The notes under the pieces are model-generated. The model saw only the letters and a list, made by a program, of their open reading frames with translations, did not search any database and had not been told where the DNA came from. DNA of 64,000 nt from CAYLLN01 sp033762315 (lineage in GTDB: Bacteria > Planctomycetota > Planctomycetia > Pirellulales > Pirellulaceae): NCBI GenBank assembly GCA_033762315.1, contig JANRLS010000271.1, positions 1-64,000 of the forward strand. Direction: 5' to 3'. Below are positions 23,529-33,002 of this stretch, piece after piece. Numbering within the stretch: position 1 is the first letter of the stretch; every line of letters begins with the position of its first letter. Position numbers and translations under genes: made by a program.

Positions 23529-24586
23529 TCCTCCTCGCCGCCATCGATTGGCATTCGGTGCTGTTTCTTTTTTTTGCCCTGGTCGCCTGCGGCTTTGCCG
23601 TGGCGGTGGCGGCGACGGCGAATGTGGTCCGCATGGCGTTCTATCTGACGCTCTCGCTCGGTGCGACCGCCGGCCTGTTCTTTTTGGCCGGGTCCGAGTT
23701 CGTCGGGGCGATGCAACTGATGATCTATGTCGGCGGCACGCTGGTGCTTTTGATTTTCGGCGTCATGCTCACCGCCCAGGCCAAGTTTGTCTCGATGCAA
23801 ACCAGTGCCGGCGAATGGGTGCTCGGTGGCGCGGTCGGCGCGGCCCTGCTTTATACACTTCTTTCGGCGGCTCTCAGCGTGGACGACTGGCGCACTCCGC
23901 GGGCCAATCGCGGCGAGGTGGCCCTGGTGGAGGCTCGCACCAGCACCCCCATTGGCCTCGCCTTATCGGGCGTCCGGGTCGATAAGCTCAACGAGACCAG
24001 CGAGCAGCTGCGCAAGGGGATGTCCGGCTACTTCCTGCCGTTCGTCATCGTCTCGATGCACCTGCTCGTCGTGCTGATTGGTGCCGGCTATATGGCCCGC
24101 ACCAAGCGTGCCGGCAGCGGCCTCGCCCTGCAGGCGGCCATTCCCGCCGCCGCGCCGCGCGATCGCAAGCGGTCGTTTTTCGTCGCGGTGGGGCTGGTCA
24201 AAGGCTTGGTGTTCAACCTGCTGCTCGCCGCGGCCTGCTTTTGGCTGCTGGCGAGCCCGATTCCCGTCGAAGGGGACGGCGTCCCCACGAATGCCTGGCT
24301 CAAGTCGCTGGGGGAATCGCTGGCGGCCTATCCTGGCTGGCTCTTGCCGACGCTGGGGGGGTTGTTTATCGCCAATGCCCTGCTGATCGCGGTCGTTTGG
24401 CTCTGGCAGCGGTGGGGAGTGGTCGGCCTGGTGATCGTCCCCATCGTCCAGGCCCTCGTCCTGTCCAATGCCGGCTGCACGAGCACCTGCGCGGGGATTT
24501 TCCTCGCGGTCATGCTCGTCCCCGTTGCCGCCACGATTTTGCTCCTCCTGAGCGGCCGGCCGAGTGCCTGGTCGCAAATGGAATAG
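23525..24586 (+). CDS. nuoJ: NADH-quinone oxidoreductase subunit J with extra C-terminal membrane domain
   Basis: The protein is 353 aa, about twice the usual NuoJ (170-200 aa). Residues 1-200 are NuoJ, with FVGAMQLMIYVGGTLVLLIF containing the pi-bulge helix, a periplasmic loop and a last helix FVIVSMHLLVVLIGAGYMAR. After a linker (about 200-222) comes an additional domain of three or four helices (GLVKGLVFNLLLAAACFWLL, GWLLPTLGGLFIANALLIAV, VVGLVIVPIVQALVL, GIFLAVMLVPVAATILLLL). I do not recognise the extra domain; it may be an accessory membrane subunit fused to NuoJ. The start overlaps the nuoH stop. Confidence 0.9.
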   Translation: MILLAAIDWHSVLFLFFALVACGFAVAVAATANVVRMAFYLTLSLGATAGLFFLAGSEFVGAMQLMIYVGGTLVLLIFGVMLTAQAKFVSMQTSAGEWVLGGAVGAALLYTLLSAALSVDDWRTPRANRGEVALVEARTSTPIGLALSGVRVDKLNETSEQLRKGMSGYFLPFVIVSMHLLVVLIGAGYMARTKRAGSGLALQAAIPAAAPRDRKRSFFVAVGLVKGLVFNLLLAAACFWLLASPIPVEGDGVPTNAWLKSLGESLAAYPGWLLPTLGGLFIANALLIAVVWLWQRWGVVGLVIVPIVQALVLSNAGCTSTCAGIFLAVMLVPVAATILLLLSGRPSAWSQME

Positions 24587-24602
24587 TCGCCATCCCAGCG
24601 TC

Positions 24603-24938
24603 ATGAATCCCTTTACCACTCCCATCACTGTTTCGCACTACCTGGCGGTCGGCGCTGTGCTGTTCGTCACGGGGGTGGTCTGCATGGCCACGAAGCGCAA
24701 CGCGCTGGGAGTGCTGATGGGGATCGAACTGGTGCTGAACGGGGCGAATCTCAATTTCGTCGCCTTCGGCAGCAAGTTCCTCCGCGAAACGACGCTCGGC
24801 CTCGATGGCGAGCTGATCGCCCTGTTTGTCATCGTGCTGGCCGCGGCCGAAGCGGCGGTGGCCCTGGCGATCGCGCTCAACTTCTATAACAATCACGCCA
24901 CGATCGACGTCGATCATGCCGACGAGTTGAAGGGCTGA
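24603..24938 (+). CDS. nuoK: NADH-quinone oxidoreductase subunit K
   Basis: The protein is 111 aa with three membrane helices. The family motif GIELVLNGANLNFVAFG with the key Glu in helix 2 and FVIVLAAAEAAVALAIALN with the helix 3 Glu are present, as expected for the MrpC-like proton-channel subunit of complex I. The start at 24603 places the normal N-terminus (MNPFTTPITVSHYLAVGAVL); a longer frame overlaps nuoJ. It lies 16 nt after nuoJ and 7 nt before nuoL. Confidence 0.95.
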   Translation: MNPFTTPITVSHYLAVGAVLFVTGVVCMATKRNALGVLMGIELVLNGANLNFVAFGSKFLRETTLGLDGELIALFVIVLAAAEAAVALAIALNFYNNHATIDVDHADELKG

Positions 24939-24945
24939 CCCGCGC

Positions 24946-27936
24946 ATGGACCCGTCACTGCTACCGACGTTATACGCCTGGGCGGTTTTGCTCCCGCTCC
25001 TTTCGTTTTTCGTCATCTGGATCGGGGCCAACAAGCTCGGCAAAAGCGCCGCGCTGATCGCCGTCTGCGCCATCGGCGGCTCGTGCCTTATTTCCTTTGT
25101 CATTCTGTTCGGCTACTGGCTCCCCCGGCACTGGCCGGCGGGGGGCCATCACGGCGGACACGACGAGGCCCACGCCGCCGACCACGCGCAAGCTACGCCC
25201 GCCATTCCCCCGCATTTCGTCGCCTTCGCCGACGAGAAGCCGGAGGAAGGTAATGCCGCGCAGCCGACCAGCGAAGCCAATCGCGACGGCCACGACAAGC
25301 ACGACGGCCACGACAAGCCAGGCGCCGCTCATGCCGATGGTCACGCAGACTCGGGCCATGGCGCGGCTGGGCACGAATCGACCGATCATGGCGAGCACGA
25401 CCACGGCCACGCCGCTCCTCCCGCCTCCTACACCGGGGAGTACTACACCCTCGGCCAGTTCGGTCCGCTGCGGGTCACGATCAGCTATTACATCGATACG
25501 CTCACCGTCCTCATGTTCTGCATGGTGACGCTGATCGCCACGCTTATCCATTGCTATGCAATGGGGTACATGAGCGATGAATTGGCCGACGTACACGACC
25601 ACGAAGTTACCCTCTCAGATGGCAAGCATTTGCATCGCCCGGGCCGGTTCCCACGGTTCTTTCAGTACCTGTCGCTCTTCTGCTTCAGCATGTTGGGCCT
25701 GGTGCTCGCCGGCAACATCGCGATGGTGTTCTGCTTCTGGGAGCTCGTCGGCATCTGCTCGTATTTTCTGATTGGGTTTTACGTCGAACGGAAAAGCGCC
25801 TCGACCGCCGCGAACAAGGCGTTTATCGTCAATCGCGTCGGCGATTTCGGCATGATTATCGGCCTGTTGGCCATCTGGTCCACGCTCGGCACGTTCGCCT
25901 TCGGCGACCTCACCCGCACCGATGCCGAGGGGCACCAAACGGTCGAGCCGGGCATTTTCAGCCTCGTTCGCCCCGGTCCCGACCACGCCCTGATCGTCCC
26001 CGCCGGCATGGTGCAGGCGGACGCCCAGGAATCGGTCGAAGTGCTCGATTCAGAAGGCAATCCGCAAACCAAGCGGGTTTCGGCCGTCGCCATGATTTCG
26101 CTCGACCACGCCCTGGCCGAAGGCGGCCTCGCCAATGCCGAGGCGGAAATCGCCTCCCGCACTCCCGGCTGGCGAGCCGAAGGGTATGGTTACTGGATTC
26201 TCGTGGTCGCTGGAATCGGCATTTTCTGCGGCTGCGTGGGGAAAAGCGCGCAGTTTCCGCTGCACACGTGGCTTCCCGACGCGATGGAAGGGCCGACGCC
26301 GGTTTCCGCCCTCGTCCACTCGGCGACGATGGTCGCGGCCGGCGTTTACCTCGTCGGCCGCTTCTTTCCGGTCTTCACGCCCGAGGTGCTGCTGGTCATC
26401 GCCTCCATCGGCGCAATCACCATGCTGCTGGGCGCGTCAATCGCTTTCACCGCCGTCGATATCAAGCGGGTGCTCGCGTATTCCACCGTCAGCCAACTCG
26501 GGCTGATGATGCTGGCCTTGGGAGTTGGCGGCTGGGCGGCGGGGCTCATGCACCTGATTACCCACGCCTTTTTCAAGAGCCTGCTCTTCATGTGCTCCGG
26601 CTCCGTCATCCATGCCGTGCATACGAACGACATGCGGAAGATGGGGGGCCTGTGGCACAAAATGCCCGTCACCGCCATCACGATGCTCATCGGCTGCCTG
26701 GCGATTGCCGGCGTCTCGGTGCCGTTCATCATCGGTTTCAGCGGCTATACGTCGAAAGACGCGATTTTGGAGCAGGCCTATTCGCTGTGGCTGCGGAACG
26801 GCTCGGCCTGGTCGGGAATTTACTTCGTGCTGGCTCTGGGGGGCGCGGCGATGACCTCCTGCTACATGTTCCGGATGTGGTTCATGACGTTCGTCGGCCA
26901 GCCGCGCGACGAGCACGCCTACGACCATGCCCACGAATCGCCGCCGATCATGCACATTCCGCTGGTCATCCTGGCGATTTTCGCGGTCTGCGTGGCGTGG
27001 GAATTCAAATACATCGGCTTTTTCGCGATTGCCGCGCTCTTTTTCCTGGCCCGTGGTTTCCAGCTGGGCTGGTTCAAAAGCAGCGGCGGCGGTCACGGAC
27101 ACGACCATCACGGGCACGACGACCATGCACATGGCCATGACGACCACGGCCATGCTCCCGCGCATAGCCATGCCGATCATGGGCACGCCGAACATCACCA
27201 CGAGCCCGCCGCCCCGCCGCTCACTTGGGCTTGGACGATCACGATGCTAGTTTGCGTGGTCGTCGGCGGCCTGATCGTGGAGCACGGAGTTCTTCCCAAC
27301 TGGGTGCCTGAAGCTTCCCCACTCCGGTCGCTCAGCCTCGCCAATCTGATCGAATCGGCTCGCCCCTTGGGGACCGCCGCCGACCACACCGGCCGCTGGA
27401 TTGGCTGGACCTGGCCGGACGAGCATTTCGCCCACCAGGATCCGCAATTCCTCACGATTGTCGTCCCGGTGACGCTGATGGCCACCAGCACCTGGCTCGC
27501 GGGCATTTTCCTGGCGGCGGCCCTGTATTGGCGCGGCATCCTCAATCCGGCCGACATTCGTCACCAGTTCGCGCCGATCTACACGATCCTCTGGAACAAG
27601 TGGTATTTCGACGAGCTGTATCACGCCATTTTTGTAAAGCCCACGCTCGTCCTCTCGCGGTTCATCGCCGGCATCGATAAGAACTGGATTGATTGGGCCC
27701 TCGATTGTCTGGCCAGCGCCACCGTCTGGTTCTCCAAGATTTGGGATCTGCTCGCTGATCGGGTGGTCGTCGATGGTTCGATCAATCTGCTCGCCGCCTG
27801 GACCTACTCGACCGGCGTCGGCCTTCGCCGCGTGCAAACCGGCAGCCTCCGCCAATATGTAATGTTCATTGTGATTGGGGCCATTGGCATTTTCCTGCTG
27901 ATCAGCTTTTTTTGGAGCCCGACGCTGGCCCGCTAA
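24946..27936 (+). CDS. nuoL: NADH-quinone oxidoreductase subunit L with two His-rich insertions
   Basis: The protein is 996 aa, far above the usual 600-680. The antiporter core is intact: FCFWELVGICSYFLIGFY, STAANKAFIVNRVGDFG, QFPLHTWLPDAMEGPTPVSA, LIHSATM-equivalent LVHSATMVAAGVYLVGRF, VDIKRVLAYSTVSQLGLMM. Insertions: residues about 62-158 after the first helices, with about 17 His among Asp, Glu and Lys (HDKHDGHDK, DHGEHDHGHA); an extended loop about 325-405; and residues about 716-755, with about 17 His in 40 residues (GHDHHGHDDHAHGHDD). These look like periplasmic-side metal-binding loops. NuoL pumps protons and carries the long lateral helix, which is present at the C-terminus. Confidence 0.93.
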   Translation: MDPSLLPTLYAWAVLLPLLSFFVIWIGANKLGKSAALIAVCAIGGSCLISFVILFGYWLPRHWPAGGHHGGHDEAHAADHAQATPAIPPHFVAFADEKPEEGNAAQPTSEANRDGHDKHDGHDKPGAAHADGHADSGHGAAGHESTDHGEHDHGHAAPPASYTGEYYTLGQFGPLRVTISYYIDTLTVLMFCMVTLIATLIHCYAMGYMSDELADVHDHEVTLSDGKHLHRPGRFPRFFQYLSLFCFSMLGLVLAGNIAMVFCFWELVGICSYFLIGFYVERKSASTAANKAFIVNRVGDFGMIIGLLAIWSTLGTFAFGDLTRTDAEGHQTVEPGIFSLVRPGPDHALIVPAGMVQADAQESVEVLDSEGNPQTKRVSAVAMISLDHALAEGGLANAEAEIASRTPGWRAEGYGYWILVVAGIGIFCGCVGKSAQFPLHTWLPDAMEGPTPVSALVHSATMVAAGVYLVGRFFPVFTPEVLLVIASIGAITMLLGASIAFTAVDIKRVLAYSTVSQLGLMMLALGVGGWAAGLMHLITHAFFKSLLFMCSGSVIHAVHTNDMRKMGGLWHKMPVTAITMLIGCLAIAGVSVPFIIGFSGYTSKDAILEQAYSLWLRNGSAWSGIYFVLALGGAAMTSCYMFRMWFMTFVGQPRDEHAYDHAHESPPIMHIPLVILAIFAVCVAWEFKYIGFFAIAALFFLARGFQLGWFKSSGGGHGHDHHGHDDHAHGHDDHGHAPAHSHADHGHAEHHHEPAAPPLTWAWTITMLVCVVVGGLIVEHGVLPNWVPEASPLRSLSLANLIESARPLGTAADHTGRWIGWTWPDEHFAHQDPQFLTIVVPVTLMATSTWLAGIFLAAALYWRGILNPADIRHQFAPIYTILWNKWYFDELYHAIFVKPTLVLSRFIAGIDKNWIDWALDCLASATVWFSKIWDLLADRVVVDGSINLLAAWTYSTGVGLRRVQTGSLRQYVMFIVIGAIGIFLLISFFWSPTLAR

Positions 27937-27969
27937 CACCGCTCAACCGCCCGCCACGGGATCGAGACC

Positions 27970-29811
27970 ATGACCGCCGTTACCTTGATTAGCCTGATTG
28001 TCTTCCTGCCGGCTCTCGCCGCGCTGCTCCTCGCGTTTTTTCCCAGCGACAAGCCGGAGGCGATTCGCGTCTTCACGCTCGGCGTGACCATTGTCGTCCT
28101 CGCGCTCGTGGTGTTTGGCCTCTTGGTCCCCGGCGCGTGGAACGCGGCCCTAGTGTTTGATGTTTCCAAAGCCGACCTGCAAAACGCCTTCAACCTGGCT
28201 TGGATTCCGTCGTTCGAGATCGACTATTTCATGGCCCTCGATGGCATCAGCTTTCCGCTCGTCGTGCTGACGGCCTTTGTCAGCGTGCTGGCGATGGGGG
28301 CGAGCTGGTCGATCACGAAGTACGTCAAAGGTTATTGCATCCTCTTTCTATTGCTCGAAACGGGCATGCTCGGCGTCTTTCTGGCCCTCGATTTCTTCCT
28401 CTTCTACGTCTTCTGGGAAGTGATGCTGCTGCCGATGTATTTTCTCATTGGCGTCTGGGGTGGGCCGCGCAAGGAATATGCCGCCATCAAGTTTTTCCTC
28501 TACACGCTCTTCGGCAGCGTGCCGATGCTGATCGCCATTCTGATGCTGTATTTCAGCAGCGACTTGTCCGATCCCGAGCTGAAGCCCCACCTCGCCCGTT
28601 GCCACCTGAACGAAACGACCGCCGACCGCGTCATCGCCGCGATGGACAAGGTCGAGGCCCTGGCCAAGGAAGGCAAATCAGCCGCCGAAATCGCCGCCGC
28701 CGTGCCGCCGATTCACACCTTCAACATCATGGCCCTGCAGCAGATCGGCCAGCACACCTCGCAAATGAGCGAGAGCCTGCAGTGGTGGGCCTTCCTGCTG
28801 CTGTTCATCGGCTTCGCCATCAAGGTGCCCAGCGTGCCGGTGCATACCTGGCTGCCGGATGCGCACGTCGAAGCCCCCACCCCCATTTCGATGATCCTGG
28901 CCGGCGTGCTACTGAAGATGGGTGGCTACGGCATTCTGCGGATTTGCTACCCGATTTGCCCGCACGGCGGATTCGATCTGGCCTGGTTCATCTGCATCAT
29001 CGGCGTGGTGAGCATGATCTATGGGGCCTTCGCCGCCCTCGCCCAGAAAGACTTCAAGCGGATGGTCGCTTATAGCTCGGTCAGCCACATGGGCTATGTG
29101 GTGCTGGGCCTCGGCGTTTGGTCGGCACTCGCCCGCAATGGTTTCAACCCCTGGTATTGGGACATGGGGGTGAAGGGGGCGATGTTCCAAATGATCGCCC
29201 ACGGCATCAGCTCGGCTGGCATGTTCTTCATGGTCGGCGTCCTCTACGACCGGGTGCATCACCGCAATCTCGAAGAATTCGGCGGCATCTTCGGCAAAAT
29301 GCCGTTCTACACCGCCGTGGCGATGGGCATTTTCTTTGCCGGCCTCGGCCTACCCGGGTTGTGCGGGTTCCCCGGCGAAGTGTTCGTGGTGCTCTCCGTG
29401 TGGAAGTTCAACATTGTCCTGGCCATTCTCGCCGCCGCTCCGGTCGTGCTCACGGCGGCTTACATCTTGTGGGCCGTGCAGCGGGTTTATCTGGGTGCCG
29501 AGTATAAGGGTCCGCATGGAGACCACCTCACCCCCAGCAATCTCCGCGAGAACACGATCGCCGTCACCTTGCTCGCCTTCGCGATTCTGTTCGGCGTTGC
29601 TCCGGGCCTGCTCTTGCAATACATGGACAAGACCATCGACCAGCAAACCCAAGACCTGGCCACCTGGACCCGCACGGTCAAGGAACCGGGAATGCCTCCC
29701 CGCGCGATCAGCATGAACGACGAATCCCCCGCCCCCAGCGTGACGCCGGCGGGAAATGCCCCCGCCGCGGCGGCTGCAGGGAATACACCCGCCCCCGGTG
29801 AAGGCCGCTAA
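27970..29811 (+). CDS. nuoM: NADH-quinone oxidoreductase subunit M
   Basis: The protein is 613 aa (usual about 500). Antiporter-family signatures are present: FYVFWEVMLLPMYFLIGVWG with the helix 5 Glu, KVPSVPVHTWLPDAHVEAPT, LLKMGGYGILRI and AYSSVSHMGYVVLGL. A helical polar insertion of about 75 residues (about 200-275, ADRVIAAMDKVEALAKEG then MALQQIGQHTSQMSESLQWW) sits in a loop, and an Ala/Pro-rich tail ends the protein. NuoM is one of the three proton-pumping subunits. It follows nuoL by 33 nt. Confidence 0.93.
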   Translation: MTAVTLISLIVFLPALAALLLAFFPSDKPEAIRVFTLGVTIVVLALVVFGLLVPGAWNAALVFDVSKADLQNAFNLAWIPSFEIDYFMALDGISFPLVVLTAFVSVLAMGASWSITKYVKGYCILFLLLETGMLGVFLALDFFLFYVFWEVMLLPMYFLIGVWGGPRKEYAAIKFFLYTLFGSVPMLIAILMLYFSSDLSDPELKPHLARCHLNETTADRVIAAMDKVEALAKEGKSAAEIAAAVPPIHTFNIMALQQIGQHTSQMSESLQWWAFLLLFIGFAIKVPSVPVHTWLPDAHVEAPTPISMILAGVLLKMGGYGILRICYPICPHGGFDLAWFICIIGVVSMIYGAFAALAQKDFKRMVAYSSVSHMGYVVLGLGVWSALARNGFNPWYWDMGVKGAMFQMIAHGISSAGMFFMVGVLYDRVHHRNLEEFGGIFGKMPFYTAVAMGIFFAGLGLPGLCGFPGEVFVVLSVWKFNIVLAILAAAPVVLTAAYILWAVQRVYLGAEYKGPHGDHLTPSNLRENTIAVTLLAFAILFGVAPGLLLQYMDKTIDQQTQDLATWTRTVKEPGMPPRAISMNDESPAPSVTPAGNAPAAAAAGNTPAPGEGR

Positions 29812-29829
29812 GCGAGACGGAATCCTCCC

Positions 29830-31680
29830 GTGAACCTGCACGAACTTGTCAGCCAACTGATTGTCGATACGAGCGGCGTTGCCGGAAAGGTTTTCGGCGC
29901 GCCCGCCGCCGATTCCAGCCTCCGCGCTTTCCTGCCCGAGCTGGTTATCTGCGCGACCGTCCTCGTCATGCTGCTGGTCCGCTTGTTTCGCATCGGCCGG
30001 CGGATCGATACCTTGTGGATCGCCCTCGCCGGCAGCGGTGCCGCTTTGTATTTCGCCGCCCCGTGGGAACATCTCCGCACCCTCACCGCCGCCGAATCCG
30101 CCCTGCCCGCGGCCGTCACCCGGATGGAAATTTTCACCGGGATGCTCGTGTACGATACGTTCTCCGTCTATATCCGCTCGGCGTTGCTACTGTTCGCGGT
30201 GCTGTTTGTCGTGTTCACCAAGCTCAGCGGCATTCCCGACCACGAAGACGCCCCCGACATTTACGCCCTCGTGCTTGGTTCGACCCTCGGCATGTGCCTA
30301 ATGGCCTCGGCGAACCACCTGCTGATGGTGTTCATGGCGGTCGAAATGGCGAGCGTCCCGTCGTACGTGCTCGCCGGCCTGATGAAGGGAAAACGGCTCG
30401 GCAGCGAAGCCGCTCTCAAGTATTCGGTCTATGGTGCCGGCGCGGCGGGGGTCATGTTGTATGGCATCAGCCTGATCGCCGGCTTGATGAACACCGCTCA
30501 CCTGCCGACGCTCGCCCTGCAACTGGCCGAGAAGTTCAGCACGCCAGTTCCCGCCCAAGAGGTCATGGTTCTCGCCCTGGGGGGATTGCTGATCGCGGTT
30601 GGCCTCGCGTTCAAGCTGTCGGCGGTGCCGTTCCATTTCTGGTGCCCCGATGTCTTCGAGGGAGCCACCGCCGAGGTCAATGCCTTCCTCAGCGTCGCCT
30701 CCAAAGCGGCCGCGCTGGCCTTGCTGGTGCGCGTCGCCATCGGCGTCAGCGCGATTGCTCCCGCCGGCGTTGCCCCCGGCGCGCGAACCGCCGCCCTGAA
30801 GCAGCAGCCCCCCACCGACCAAACCGCCGCGGTTTATAACGTCGCCGACGAACCCGTCACCGCCGCTGGGGCTGAAACCGATTCCGCCGAGCCAGCCGCT
30901 GCCACGGCTGATCCGGCGACGGCCGTCGCCGAGCCAACGCCCGTCGCCGCGCTCGCCCCCATCCGTTCGTTTATCGCCAAACTCATCGCCCTGCTGGCGA
31001 TTGTCACCTGCACCTTCGGCAATCTCGCCGCCTATGGGCAAACCAACATCAAGCGGCTGTTCGCCTATTCGACCATCGCCCACGCGGGGTACATGATGAT
31101 GCCCGTGGCGGCCGCCGTCGCCCTGGCGGGAATCGATCAGGTCGGGGCGTCCCAAGCCATCGCGGCACTCGCCATCTACATCGCGGTGTACCTCTTCATG
31201 AATCTGGCTGCGTTCGCCGTGGTCGCGTTCCTGCGGAATGCCCTGCGCACCGAGGAAATCGCCGACTATTCCGGCCTCATCCGCCGCTCGCCCCTCACGG
31301 TGGTCTGCTTTAGCCTGATCCTGTTCAGCCTGATTGGCTTGCCGCCGCTGTCGGGCTTTATCGGCAAGTTCGCCATTTTCGCATCGCTGGTATCCGCCTG
31401 GCGCGGCGTCGAAGCGGCCGGCGAGCCGGGCTTTTATCTGCTGTTGCTGCTCATCATTGGGGGCCTGAACACGGCGATCAGCCTGTTCTATTACCTCCGC
31501 GTGGTGAAGGTGATGACGATCGACGACGAACCCGACCAGCGTCCCGCCGGCACCTTTTCCGATGTGTCGCTCGCTGGCGCATTTCTCTGGATGATTACCG
31601 TTCCCACCGCCCTTCTCATCGTCGCCTGGGATTGGCTCAGCCAGATGGCGACGGTCGCCGCGATGAACCTGCTCTCTTAG
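29830..31680 (+). CDS. nuoN: NADH-quinone oxidoreductase subunit N
   Basis: The protein is 616 aa starting at GTG 29830. Antiporter signatures: MVFMAVEMASVPSYVLAGL with the helix 5 Glu, LKYSVYGAGAAGVMLYG, FKLSAVPFHFWCPDVFEGA, NIKRLFAYSTIAHAGYMMM and SLIGLPPLSGFIGKF. A low-complexity Ala/Pro/Glu/Thr insert of about 65 residues (about 315-380) interrupts the protein between helices; the usual size is 480-500 aa. Last gene of the nuoHJKLMN run, 18 nt after nuoM. Genes for the peripheral arm (nuoB-G, I) and nuoA are not in this window. Confidence 0.93.
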   Translation: MNLHELVSQLIVDTSGVAGKVFGAPAADSSLRAFLPELVICATVLVMLLVRLFRIGRRIDTLWIALAGSGAALYFAAPWEHLRTLTAAESALPAAVTRMEIFTGMLVYDTFSVYIRSALLLFAVLFVVFTKLSGIPDHEDAPDIYALVLGSTLGMCLMASANHLLMVFMAVEMASVPSYVLAGLMKGKRLGSEAALKYSVYGAGAAGVMLYGISLIAGLMNTAHLPTLALQLAEKFSTPVPAQEVMVLALGGLLIAVGLAFKLSAVPFHFWCPDVFEGATAEVNAFLSVASKAAALALLVRVAIGVSAIAPAGVAPGARTAALKQQPPTDQTAAVYNVADEPVTAAGAETDSAEPAAATADPATAVAEPTPVAALAPIRSFIAKLIALLAIVTCTFGNLAAYGQTNIKRLFAYSTIAHAGYMMMPVAAAVALAGIDQVGASQAIAALAIYIAVYLFMNLAAFAVVAFLRNALRTEEIADYSGLIRRSPLTVVCFSLILFSLIGLPPLSGFIGKFAIFASLVSAWRGVEAAGEPGFYLLLLLIIGGLNTAISLFYYLRVVKVMTIDDEPDQRPAGTFSDVSLAGAFLWMITVPTALLIVAWDWLSQMATVAAMNLLS

Positions 31681-31709
31681 CGCTCCCCCTGCCAACCCCC
31701 GCCCCTCGC

Positions 31710-32156
31710 ATGGCCGCCAACAGCACGCTCGACATCCTGAATCGCCTGTACGTGCTGCACAACCGGTCGCTGGCCGTGTATTCGCACTATGCTCCGCCCG
31801 ATAAGCGCTATCGCCATCCGCACGCCTGGTCGGTGATCGCCCAAATCGCCGCCGACCACATCCGCGCCGCAGAACGACTGGGTGGGCTGATTCTCGAAGC
31901 GGGAGGGCTCGTCGATCCGGGCGAGTTTCCGATGGCGTTCACCGGACTGCACGACCTGGACGCGCCGTACGTCGTCAAGCTGCTCGTCGAACGGCAGCAC
32001 AAGCACGTCGCCGCTTGCGACCGGCTCGCCGACCAATTAAGCCTGGCCCCCTTCGCCCAGGCCGCCGCCCGCGAGATCGCCGGCGAAGCGAAGGGGCATC
32101 TCGATAATCTGCGGGAATTGGCGGACGAACTAGCGGGCAGCCCGGCGCACGCCTGA
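31710..32156 (+). CDS. Ferritin-like four-helix-bundle protein
   Basis: The protein is 148 aa, almost entirely helical, with motifs LNRLYVLHNRSLAVYSHYAPP, VIAQIAADHIRAAERLGGLI and LLVERQHKHVAACDRLADQL in which His/Glu pairs recur at helix positions that could bind di-iron, as in ferritin-like or DUF2383-type proteins. There is no signal peptide. It follows nuoN by 29 nt on the same strand and is probably co-transcribed, and precedes tatD by 12 nt. Metal binding or stress protection is inferred from the pattern, not proven. Confidence 0.6.
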   Translation: MAANSTLDILNRLYVLHNRSLAVYSHYAPPDKRYRHPHAWSVIAQIAADHIRAAERLGGLILEAGGLVDPGEFPMAFTGLHDLDAPYVVKLLVERQHKHVAACDRLADQLSLAPFAQAAAREIAGEAKGHLDNLRELADELAGSPAHA

Positions 32157-32168
32157 TTGGCGGCCGAC

Positions 32169-32957
32169 ATGCTCCTCTTCGATACTCATGCCCACCTCGC
32201 CGATGACCAACTCGCCGCCGATGCGCCCGGCGTTATCGAGCGGGCCGCCGCGGCAGGCGTAACTTCGCTGCTTGCCGTCGGCACCGATGCGGCGACGAGC
32301 CGCGATTGCCTGGCCATTGCCCGGGCGAACGCGGGAGTCTGGGCGTCGGCCGGTATTCACCCGAACCATGCGGCCGAAGCCCAGCCGGGCGATTGGGATG
32401 AAGTCGTTCGCCTGGCGGGCGAAGCACGGGTCGTCGCCTTGGGCGAAACGGGGCTCGATCTGTACTGGAAAGACACGCCGCTGGCCGTGCAGCGAGACTA
32501 TTTTGACCGGCACATTCGCCTGTCGCAAGAGACGGGCCTGGCGCTCGTGATTCACCAGCGCGAAACCACCGCCGAGATTCTGGCGATGCTCCGCGAAGCG
32601 CGGCGGCGCGGCCCCTTGCGCGGCGTGATGCACTCCTTCACCGGCACGCCGGCCGAAGCGGCGGAATTCCTCGCCTTGGGGCTTTTCATCAGCTTTGCCG
32701 GCATGGTGACGTTCAAAAAGTCGGACGACCTGAGACAAACGGCCGCGTCGATTCCCGCCGATCGCATCCTGGTCGAAACCGATTCGCCGTATCTGTCGCC
32801 CGAGCCCTTTCGCGGGAAGCGGCCCAATGAGCCGGCCCGCGTCCGGCACACGGCGGAGTGTCTGGCGAAGGTCCGGGGCGTGCCGCTGGCGGAATTCGCC
32901 GAGCAAACCACGGCCAACGCCCACACGCTATTTCGCCGTTTGCCCCCGCACTTATAA
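32169..32957 (+). CDS. tatD: TatD-family metal-dependent DNase
   Basis: The protein is 262 aa, normal for TatD. Metal-site motifs: FDTHAHLADD at the N-terminus (HxH), VALGETGLDLYW with the bridging Glu, LALVIHQRE, GVMHSFTGTP and LVETDSPYLSPEPFRGKRNEP-type end (ETDSPYLSPEPFRGKRPNEP). TatD proteins are cytoplasmic 3'-5' exonucleases linked to DNA repair and RNA turnover. The ATG at 32169 is chosen; a TTG 12 nt upstream is in frame and is possible. Confidence 0.93.
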   Translation: MLLFDTHAHLADDQLAADAPGVIERAAAAGVTSLLAVGTDAATSRDCLAIARANAGVWASAGIHPNHAAEAQPGDWDEVVRLAGEARVVALGETGLDLYWKDTPLAVQRDYFDRHIRLSQETGLALVIHQRETTAEILAMLREARRRGPLRGVMHSFTGTPAEAAEFLALGLFISFAGMVTFKKSDDLRQTAASIPADRILVETDSPYLSPEPFRGKRPNEPARVRHTAECLAKVRGVPLAEFAEQTTANAHTLFRRLPPHL

Positions 32958-33002
32958 TTCTCGCAAACCAGCACCAACGCCTTTGGGAAGGATTTTCGAG
33001 TC

